This document shows positions 1 to 5,399 of a DNA stretch of 22,696 nt, piece after piece. The number at the start of each line of letters is the position of its first letter. Position 1 is the stretch's first letter. This stretch comes from CAYQSU01 sp964420325. Lineage in GTDB: Bacteria > Pseudomonadota > Alphaproteobacteria > Rhodospirillales > Defluviicoccaceae. A program made the position numbers and the translations under genes. The stretch is from contig CAYQSU010000058.1 of NCBI GenBank assembly GCA_964420325.1, positions 1 through 22,696 of the forward strand, written 5' to 3'. Under the pieces are notes generated by a model, which was given only the letters and a program-made list of their open reading frames with translations, made no database searches and was not told the DNA's origin.

Positions 1-486
1 GTGGGCGACGCCGCCGGCGAGCTGGCCGAGCGCCTGCATCTTCTGCGCCTGGGCGTGCTCGATGTCCAGGTACCAGCCGTCGGCGCCCGTCCGCAGGTAA
101 GCGACCGCGCCCGCCTGGCTTTCGCCTCCCGGCTCCAGGCGAAGGAGATCGAGGGCGACGGAGCAATTGGATTGGCCCGGGGTGAGGACGCGAACCCCGG
201 GGAACCGCGCGTGGCGCTCATCCCCCCGCAGGAGCCGCGCGAGCGCTCGCTGCACGCCTTTGCGGCCGTCTTCGGCGATGCGCTCGGTCAACGGGTGATC
301 GATCAGGTCGGTGCGCTGGACGCCGAGAAGCTCGGCCAGGGCGATGTTGGCGTCGATCACCGCCCCGCCGGCATCGAGGATAGCAATGGCGACCGGCGCA
401 TCGAAGAACAAGGCCTTGAGCCCCGGCATGGTGATCGGCGCCGCGAGAACCGGAGCGACGACCTTTGCGGGCTCGGGTCGGAGCAT
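1..486 (-). CDS. cckA: CckA-type sensor histidine kinase, N-terminal part (cut by window edge)
   Basis: In alphaproteobacteria CckA is the hybrid kinase/phosphatase that feeds phosphate through ChpT to CtrA and controls cell cycle and motility. Reading the minus strand from the ATG at 486 gives 162 residues without a stop. They hold one PAS-like domain (about residues 25-140, with FFDAPVAIAILDAGGAVIDA) and then QKMQALGQLAGGVAH, the start of a HisKA H-box; the last codon in the window is the expected phospho-accepting His. No membrane segment precedes the PAS domain, and an in-frame stop at 544-546 blocks any long N-terminal extension, unlike the two-TM Caulobacter protein. The gene follows flhB after 97 bases on the same strand, an arrangement known for cckA in this class. 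Other PAS hybrid kinases share the H-box, so the name rests partly on synteny. The catalytic and receiver domains are outside the window. Confidence 0.66.
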   Translation of the reverse strand, partial: MLRPEPAKVVAPVLAAPITMPGLKALFFDAPVAIAILDAGGAVIDANIALAELLGVQRTDLIDHPLTERIAEDGRKGVQRALARLLRGDERHARFPGVRVLTPGQSNCSVALDLLRLEPGGESQAGAVAYLRTGADGWYLDIEHAQAQKMQALGQLAGGVAH

Positions 487-497
487 GCAACCTGACC

Positions 498-523
498 GAA
501 TATAACCCAAACAGGCTATATTC
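498..523. repeat. AT-rich inverted repeat before the kinase gene
   Basis: GAATATA at 498-504 is mirrored by TATATTC at 517-523, with CC/GG and one G-T wobble extending the stem. It sits 12 bases upstream of the kinase ATG in otherwise GC-rich DNA. It could be an operator or a 5' UTR hairpin; the sequence does not say which. Confidence 0.5.
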
Positions 524-533
524 GCACTAATTC

Positions 534-548
534 GTTGAGCCGGTCAAC
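534..548. repeat. Small inverted repeat between flhB and the kinase gene
   Basis: GTTGA and TCAAC flank the spacer GCCGG, a perfect 5-base dyad with 5-base spacer, between the flhB stop and the kinase start. It may be a regulator half-site pair; no regulator can be named. Confidence 0.3.
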
Positions 549-583
549 AACTATGGGTATCGAAAATTGCAGGCACTCGCCGC

Positions 584-1651
584 CTACGCCAGCCTGCCCT
601 TCAGCCGCATCACGTAGCCGATGACCTGGGCCACCGCCTGGTAGTGCTCGGGCGGGATCTCCTGGTCGAGATCGACGGCCGCATAGAGCGCCCGCGCCAG
701 GGGTGGGTTCTCGACCACCGCCACGTCGTGGGCCTCGGCCACCTCGCGGATGCGCCGGGCGAGATGGTCGACGCCCTTCGCCACCAGCTTCGGCGCGGCC
801 ATCGTCTCCATGTCGTAGGCCAGCGCCACCGCGTAATGGCTCGGGTTGGTGATCACCACGTCGGCCTTGGGCACCGCCGCCATCATCCGCTGCTGCGCCC
901 GCTCCATGCGGAGCTTGCGGATCCGCGCCTTGATCTGCGGGTCGCCCTCGGCCTGCTTGTGCTCGTCCTTCACCTCCTGCTTGGTCATGCGCATGTCCTT
1001 GAGGAAGGCATGGCGCTGGTAGAGAAGGTCCAACGCGGCGATGACCGCCATCACCGCGACGGTGCCGGCGAACAGCCGCAGCGCCACGGCGTGCAGCCTG
1101 CCGAGGGTGGATTCGAAACCGATCGACGGCAGAAGTTCGATGTCGACGACCAGCGGGTAGACGAGGGCCGAAGCGATCACGGCGACGGCGGTCAGCTTGG
1201 CGATGCCCTTGGCGAACTCGACCAGCGAGCGCGCCGAGACGAGGCGCTTGGCGCCGCCCACCAGCGAGATCTTCTTGACCTCCGGCTTGATCTTCGCCGG
1301 CGCCCAGATCCATCCGACCTGGGCCAGGCCGGCCGCCAGCCCGAACATCAGAACGAGCCCCAAGAACGGCGCCAGCGCGATCGCGAGCGTGGCAACGAGG
1401 CCGGCCAGCGCTTCCTGCATGGTTGCGAAGTCGAGATCGATGGCGTGCGGGGATTCGAGAAAGACGAGCATCGTCTTGCCGACGTCGCGCATGATCTGGG
1501 GCGCCAGGAACAGGATGCCGAGAGCGCCGCCCATCAGCACCGCCCAGCTCTTGACCTCCTGCGAGACCGCGACCTGGCCGCGCTCACGCCCCTTCTCCAG
1601 CTTCTTCGGTGTCGGCTGTTCTGTCTTGCTGGCCTGGTCCTGCTCGGCCAT
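584..1651 (-). CDS. flhB: Flagellar export switch protein FlhB
   Basis: FlhB is the inner-membrane part of the flagellar type III export apparatus that switches secretion from rod/hook to filament substrates after self-cleavage. The 355-residue product has the usual hydrophilic start (EQPTPKKLEKGRERGQVA), four membrane segments over about residues 35-210, and the cytoplasmic domain (KDMRMTKQEVKDEHKQAEGDP then the cleavage site). The site reads N269-P270-S271-H272 where most FlhB proteins have NPTH; Asn and Pro, which take part in cleavage, are kept. Length is normal. It starts with ATG 23 bases after the fliR stop and is followed by the CckA-type kinase gene. Confidence 0.96.
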   Translation of the reverse strand: MAEQDQASKTEQPTPKKLEKGRERGQVAVSQEVKSWAVLMGGALGILFLAPQIMRDVGKTMLVFLESPHAIDLDFATMQEALAGLVATLAIALAPFLGLVLMFGLAAGLAQVGWIWAPAKIKPEVKKISLVGGAKRLVSARSLVEFAKGIAKLTAVAVIASALVYPLVVDIELLPSIGFESTLGRLHAVALRLFAGTVAVMAVIAALDLLYQRHAFLKDMRMTKQEVKDEHKQAEGDPQIKARIRKLRMERAQQRMMAAVPKADVVITNPSHYAVALAYDMETMAAPKLVAKGVDHLARRIREVAEAHDVAVVENPPLARALYAAVDLDQEIPPEHYQAVAQVIGYVMRLKGRLA

Positions 1652-1674
1652 CGGCGCCTCCGGCTCCGCCGCCG

Positions 1675-2436
1675 CTAGGGGGCGACAAAGGCGCCGATGT
1701 GATCGGCGAAGCGCCCGAGAAAGACCATCAGCACCGCCGACAGCGTCAGCGCCATGACCCAGAGCTGCAGCGAGATCTGCAGCGGCAGGCCGAAGAAGAA
1801 CACCGGCAGCTGCGGCATCAGGCGGCCCAGGAGGCCGAGGCCGAGATAGTAGGCAAAGCCGAGGATGACGAAGGGCGCCGCCATCTGCAGCCCGAGGACG
1901 AAGCTCTCGGCGAGGCCCCGGCCGAGCGCCTCGGCGAAATCGCCGACGGGAACCGGGGCCGCCGCCGGGAACAGCTCGTAGCTGTCGGCGACCGCCCTGA
2001 ACAGGAGGTGGTGCAGGTCGGTGACGAAGATGAGGAGCACGCCGACGGTGGCGAAGAACCCGGCGATCGTCGACGTCTGCTGGTCGGCGACGGGATCCTG
2101 GACGAGGGCGTTGGCGAGCGACATGAAGTAGGAGGCGAAGGTGCCCGCCGCGTGCAGGGCGGCGACGATGACGCGCACGACGGTGCCGAGGAAGGCTCCG
2201 ACGAGGACCTCGCCCAGCACCAGCAGGCCGACCTGGACCGGCGTCGGCGGCAGGGGCGGCATGTCGCCGGCCAGCGCCGGCACCAGGACGAGAGCGACGG
2301 CCAGCGCCAGCACCAGCCGCACCCGCACGGCGACGTAGCCGGCGCCGATGCCGGGCAGCAGCATGATCAACGTGCCGACCCGGGCAAAGACGAGGAACAG
2401 GAGGAAGACGTTGAAGGAAAGCAGCTCGGCCAGCAT
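1675..2436 (-). CDS. fliR: Flagellar export gate protein FliR
   Basis: FliR assembles with FliP and FliQ into the export gate inside the MS ring. The 253-residue product is almost entirely hydrophobic, with about six membrane segments and the family features AELLSFNVFLLFLVFARVGTLIMLLPGIGAGYV at the start and a mid-protein VADQQTSTIAGFFATVGVLLIF stretch. Length is typical. It begins 6 bases after the fliQ stop, in the order fliQ-fliR-flhB common in alphaproteobacteria. Confidence 0.95.
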   Translation of the reverse strand: MLAELLSFNVFLLFLVFARVGTLIMLLPGIGAGYVAVRVRLVLALAVALVLVPALAGDMPPLPPTPVQVGLLVLGEVLVGAFLGTVVRVIVAALHAAGTFASYFMSLANALVQDPVADQQTSTIAGFFATVGVLLIFVTDLHHLLFRAVADSYELFPAAAPVPVGDFAEALGRGLAESFVLGLQMAAPFVILGFAYYLGLGLLGRLMPQLPVFFFGLPLQISLQLWVMALTLSAVLMVFLGRFADHIGAFVAP

Positions 2437-2442
2437 CGGCCG

Positions 2443-2709
2443 CTATCCGATCACGCCGATGCGGTCGAACAGCGAGCGCGTGAACTCGATCATCGTGGTC
2501 ATCATGAACGGCAAGAGCACGACCACGGCGACGAAGATGCAGAGGATCTTCGGCACGAAGGTCAGCGTCATCTCCTGGATCGTCGTCAGCGCCTGGAACA
2601 GCGCGACGACGAGGCCGACGGCCATGCCGGTGAGCATCACCGGCCCGGCGATCTTCAAGACCACGCCCAAGGATTCGCGTGCGACCTCGAGGACGGCAAG
2701 TTCGTTCAT
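2443..2709 (-). CDS. fliQ: Flagellar export gate protein FliQ
   Basis: FliQ is the small two-helix export gate subunit. The 88-residue product has two membrane hairpin segments (about 15-40 and 50-76) and the conserved GLVVALFQALTTIQEMTLTF-type core. A good ribosome site (GGAAGGA) lies before the ATG at 2709. It sits between fliE and fliR, each within a few dozen bases. Confidence 0.95.
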   Translation of the reverse strand: MNELAVLEVARESLGVVLKIAGPVMLTGMAVGLVVALFQALTTIQEMTLTFVPKILCIFVAVVVLLPFMMTTMIEFTRSLFDRIGVIG

Positions 2710-2745
2710 CGGTCCTTCCCCCCCGGGGTCGCGCCGGTCCGGCGT

Positions 2746-3063
2746 CTAGATCGCCATCCTCATGACGTCCTGATAGGCGCCGATGACCCTGTCGCGCACC
2801 GCCACCACCGTCTGCAGCGTGAGCTCGGCCTCCGCCACCGCCGTCACCACCTCGGTGATGTCGGCGCGGTCGTTGATGGCGGCGAGCGACATCCGCTCGC
2901 CCCTATTCGCGGTCTCGATGGCGCCGGTGACGGCGGTCTTGAGGAGCGCGGCGAAGGTTTCGGCCGGCGCCTCTCCCTCCTCGGGCGCAGGCGCGCCGGC
3001 GCCGCCGGCGGCGCGCGCATAGGCGGCGACGGCGCCGGCGTAGCTGTTGACGGGAACGGTCAT
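2746..3063 (-). CDS. fliE: Flagellar hook-basal body protein FliE
   Basis: FliE joins the MS ring to the proximal rod and is the first rod protein exported. The product is 105 residues: an Ala/Gly-rich variable start (to about 50), then the conserved C-terminal helix pair with TLQTVVAVRDRVIGAYQDVMRM. It ends MAI where many family members end MPI. GAGGGCG precedes the ATG. It follows flgC with 30 bases between. Confidence 0.94.
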   Translation of the reverse strand: MTVPVNSYAGAVAAYARAAGGAGAPAPEEGEAPAETFAALLKTAVTGAIETANRGERMSLAAINDRADITEVVTAVAEAELTLQTVVAVRDRVIGAYQDVMRMAI

Positions 3064-3093
3064 TTCGCCCTCATCGGTTGGTCAGAACCCGGC

Positions 3094-3504
3094 TCACCGC
3101 AAGATGTCGATGGCTTCTGCGAGAGCCCGCTTGGAGGCTCGCACCATGTTGAGATTGGCCTCGTAGGAGCGCTCGGCCTCCCGCATGTCCGTCATCTCGA
3201 TCAGCGTCGAGACGTTGGGCGTCAGCACGTAGCCGTCGACGTCCGCCGCCGGGTGGCCGGGATCGTAGCGCTTCTGGAACGGCGACATGTCGGAGCCGAT
3301 CCGGTCGATGCGGACGGCATCGAGGCCGGTGGCCCGGTCGAGCTCGTTCTTGAAGGTGACGACCTTGCGCCGGTACGGCACGGCGTCGGGCGAGGTCGGC
3401 AGCGAGTTGGCGTTGGCGATGTTCTCGGCGATCACTCTGAGCCGCGTGCCCTGCGCCTTCATGCCCGCCGCCGAGATGCGCATCGTCTTGATCATGCTGT
3501 CCAT
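3094..3504 (-). CDS. flgC: Flagellar proximal rod protein FlgC
   Basis: FlgC is a proximal rod subunit of the basal body in the periplasm. The 136-residue product has the rod/hook N-terminal motif (ISAAGMKAQGTRLRVIAENIANANS, about 11-35), a short middle region with VPYRRKVVTF, and the C-terminal helix with VSTLIEMTDMREAERSYEANLNM. Full length, ATG start, 16 bases after the flgB stop. Confidence 0.96.
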   Translation of the reverse strand: MDSMIKTMRISAAGMKAQGTRLRVIAENIANANSLPTSPDAVPYRRKVVTFKNELDRATGLDAVRIDRIGSDMSPFQKRYDPGHPAADVDGYVLTPNVSTLIEMTDMREAERSYEANLNMVRASKRALAEAIDILR

Positions 3505-3520
3505 TCAGCCTCCCCGTTGG

Positions 3521-3928
3521 TTACGGCCGGTTGCCAACGGCCGCGCGAAACAGCCCGAGATGCTTGCGGTAGAGCTCGGTCGTGAGCTTGTGCGCGAGCT
3601 GGGTCTCGTTGACCTTCGCCATCTGCTCCTCGAGCACCACGGCGTTTCCGGCCGGCGCGGTCTCGAAGGGGCGGCGCTCGGTCTCGGTCGCGAAGTCGCG
3701 GATCCGGCGCCGGCGCCCGCCCAGATGGTCCGGACCGGTCGTGCTCATGTTGACCTGCGTCGCCTCGCGGCGGACGAGTTCGCGGAAGCCGAACTCCTTC
3801 AGATCCTTGGGCCGGTAGCCCGGGGTGTCGGCGTTGGCGACGTTCTGAGCCAGCACCTCCTGGCGCTGGGCGAGCCACGACAGCCGCTTCTTCGTCGCCG
3901 CCATCAACGGAATGCTCTGCAAATCCAT
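3521..3928 (-). CDS. flgB: Flagellar proximal rod protein FlgB
   Basis: FlgB is a proximal rod subunit exported through the flagellar type III system. From the ATG at 3928 the product is 135 residues, normal for the family, and starts MDLQSIPLMAATKKRLSWL before the rod motif QRQEVLAQNVANADTPGYRPKD (about 22-43); the C-terminal helix has QMAKVNETQLAHKLTTELYRKHL. The frame stays open up to a GTG at 4048, but those 40 extra residues match nothing in FlgB and would cover the CtrA-like box at 3981-3995, so the short start is preferred. No strong ribosome site is visible before 3928. First gene of the flgB-flgC-fliE-fliQ-fliR-flhB-cckA run. Confidence 0.93.
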   Translation of the reverse strand: MDLQSIPLMAATKKRLSWLAQRQEVLAQNVANADTPGYRPKDLKEFGFRELVRREATQVNMSTTGPDHLGGRRRRIRDFATETERRPFETAPAGNAVVLEEQMAKVNETQLAHKLTTELYRKHLGLFRAAVGNRP

Positions 3929-3970
3929 GCGTGCCAGCGCTCGCGTAGTCACGGACGCCGCCGAGTATCG

Positions 3971-3992
3971 ACGGTCATGCTTAAAGGACCGT
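3971..3992. repeat. Inverted repeat in the flgB promoter region
   Basis: ACGGTC at 3971-3976 and GACCGT at 3987-3992 are exact inverted copies with 10 bases between. The arms are about 16 bases apart centre to centre, and the right arm overlaps the CtrA-like box. Possible dimeric regulator site. Confidence 0.4.
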
Positions 3993-3995
3993 AAA
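3981..3995 (-). promoter_or_regulatory. CtrA-like box upstream of flgB
   Basis: On the minus strand this reads TTTA-CGGTCCT-TTAA, one mismatch from the CtrA consensus TTAA-N7-TTAA. It lies 53 bases before the flgB ATG, in the right place to control the operon. CtrA controls flagellar genes in many alphaproteobacteria. The site also overlaps the dyad at 3971-3992, which could be a second protein's site. Confidence 0.5.
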
Positions 3996-4161
3996 GCCGC
4001 CTCTGTCGGCCCAGGCATAATTTCTTGCGGATTGGTGACGCTGTTCACAGTGTGGCGACGGCGGGCGGGGTATCGTCACCGCAGCTTTCGGACGGGCAAC
4101 GCTGCCGACCACGGGGCCGATCGCGGCTCAAGGCAGCAGAAGATCGAGAAGGATCGTAGCC

Positions 4162-4320
4162 ATGACGATGGACATGCAGGGGACTCGCAAGGCAAGCCGC
4201 CGCGACGTCGACGATCGAAGCGAAGGAGGGTCGCGTTTCACCGAGTGCTGCCGACAGCTCGCGAGCTTCGCGGTCGTCTGGGCCGCTCTGGTCGGCGGCA
4301 TGGCGATCGCCGGCCTGTGA
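4162..4320 (+). CDS. Small hypothetical protein ending VGGMAIAGL (copy A)
   Basis: Not a protein I recognise. The 52-residue product has a hydrophilic, charged first half (MTMDMQGTRKASRRDVDDRS...), a CC pair at residues 29-30, and a hydrophobic end, QLASFAVVWAALVGGMAIAGL, that could be a single C-terminal membrane segment of about 19 residues. AAGGA lies 8 bases before the ATG, a good ribosome site. Its last nine residues recur in a second small ORF at 9820-9915; the three base differences across the shared 35 bases (4291-4325 and 9886-9920) are all silent in this frame, which argues for coding on this strand. A 76-codon open frame lies antisense (4128-4358) but shows one amino-acid change over the same stretch. 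Flanked by the divergent flgB operon and the TPR gene. Confidence 0.55.
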   Translation: MTMDMQGTRKASRRDVDDRSEGGSRFTECCRQLASFAVVWAALVGGMAIAGL

Positions 4321-4467
4321 GCGCGATCGGCACCCGGACCGCCGAGACCCGTCCGCACACGTCGAGCGCCTGATCCCTGACATTTCTGGTGCCTCCTGCA
4401 CGGTTTGCCCTAACATTGATGCGCACAGGGCGAAGCGGTTGATTCGCTGGTCTCACAGGGAGGCAGA
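4321..4467. other. Intergenic stretch before the TPR gene, with imperfect dyad
   Basis: Together with 4049-4161 this is the longest lightly coding part of the window. The only structure I see is TTTGCCCT at 4404-4411 facing AGGGCGAA at 4427-4434, one mismatch, 15 bases apart, 33 bases before the TPR start codon. No convincing -35/-10 pair is visible. Bases 4049-4161 hold no feature other than the ribosome site of the small ORF. Confidence 0.3.
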
Positions 4468-5352
4468 ATGGAGCTCTCGGTCCAGTATCTGGTCTATGCG
4501 ACGGTCTTTCGGGTTTCCGTGATTGCCGCCGCCATCGTCTGCATCGTCCTCGGCTACCGATTGTTCATCAGGGGCGGCTTCGCGCCGGCGGGGACCGGGG
4601 CAGGCGGCACCGAAGCGGAGGCACAGGCCGGCGAATTCAAGCTCACGGTGCGAAACGCCGCACCCGGAACCTGTTTTGCGCTGTTCGGCGCCGCGATGAT
4701 CGCGGTCACCGTGATCCGCGCGAGTCCGGAGCTGTCGCTGGAGATGCAGACCCCGTCTCCGGCCCAGATCGAGACAGCGCTGAACACGGAGGCGGGCAGC
4801 GAAAGCTTGTCCGCAGCCTCGCGACAGCCGCCAAGCGAATCCCTTCACGTGCGCCGCGAGTCCCTTCACCTTCGCAGCGAGGACGCGCAGGAATTCGACC
4901 GCCTGATGGCCGCTGGTCACGCAAGCTACCAAACGGGTGATGCCGACGAGGCGCTAAGGGCGTATTTTCAGGCTCTTGCCCTCGAGCACCTGTCGGTCGG
5001 CCAGCTCGCTGGACCGCTTAATGCCGTGGCTTGGATCTACCAGGAACTCGGCAAGCTGGATGAGGCGTTGCCGCTGGCGCGGGCGGCCGTCCACATTCAG
5101 CCCGACACTCCGAGCTTCCTGCAGACCCTGGCCATGGTCCTGCTCAGGCGCGGCAACCATGCGGAGGCACTCAAGCTGTCGCGACAGGCCGTGCGCCTCG
5201 ATCCCGACAACGCCGCTCTGCTCGCCACGCTGGCGCAAGCCCTCGAAGCGGCGGGCGAGAGGAGGCAGGCCCTGGTCCATATGCTGGAAGCCGCGCGCTT
5301 GGATCCGACCTTTCAGAGCCAGGCAGACCGGCTGCGCCAGAACCTGCAATAG
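4468..5352 (+). CDS. Membrane-anchored tetratricopeptide-repeat protein
   Basis: The 294-residue product has two likely membrane segments (about 8-32 and 66-86), a variable linker to about 135, then three to four TPR units, for example DRLMAAGHASYQTGDADEALRAYFQALAL, NAVAWIYQELGKLDEALPLARAAVHIQPD, LAMVLLRRGNHAEALKLSRQAVRLDPD and LAQALEAAGERRQALVHMLEAARLDP. TPRs hold protein partners, so this is probably a scaffold at the membrane; no enzyme motif is visible. GGGAGG 7 bases before the ATG supports the start. It converges on the caspase-like gene with 47 bases between, which may or may not mean a shared function. Confidence 0.82.
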   Translation: MELSVQYLVYATVFRVSVIAAAIVCIVLGYRLFIRGGFAPAGTGAGGTEAEAQAGEFKLTVRNAAPGTCFALFGAAMIAVTVIRASPELSLEMQTPSPAQIETALNTEAGSESLSAASRQPPSESLHVRRESLHLRSEDAQEFDRLMAAGHASYQTGDADEALRAYFQALALEHLSVGQLAGPLNAVAWIYQELGKLDEALPLARAAVHIQPDTPSFLQTLAMVLLRRGNHAEALKLSRQAVRLDPDNAALLATLAQALEAAGERRQALVHMLEAARLDPTFQSQADRLRQNLQ

Positions 5353-5367
5353 CTTGTCCGTGTCTGG

Positions 5368-5387
5368 GGCCGGCATTGGCTCCGGCC
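5368..5387. terminator. Hairpin between convergent genes
   Basis: GGCCGG and CCGGCC form a 6-base-pair stem with an 8-base loop between the TPR stop and the stop of the caspase-like gene on the other strand. Well placed to end both transcripts, but no T-run follows on either side. Confidence 0.35.
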
Positions 5388-5399
5388 GCAGGCAATCCC

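Noticed and set aside
1609..3585. Long plus-strand open frame opposite fliR, fliQ, fliE and flgC
   Set aside because: Its product is a Gln/His/Asp/Arg-rich string typical of antisense frames; the minus strand carries intact flagellar genes.
3918..3936. Sigma-54-like TGGCACG and TTGCA on the minus strand at flgB
   Set aside because: The two parts are 7 bases apart instead of 4, so the -24/-12 spacing is wrong, and the site overlaps the flgB start codon.
3929..4048. 40-residue N-terminal extension of FlgB from a GTG at 4048
   Set aside because: The added residues do not resemble FlgB and would cover the CtrA-like box and dyad; the family usually starts at the MDLQ-type position.
4302..4314. 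GGCGATCGCC palindrome like the cyanobacterial HIP1 element
   Set aside because: It is seen only inside the two copies of the small-ORF repeat, so it is not a dispersed genome-wide element here.
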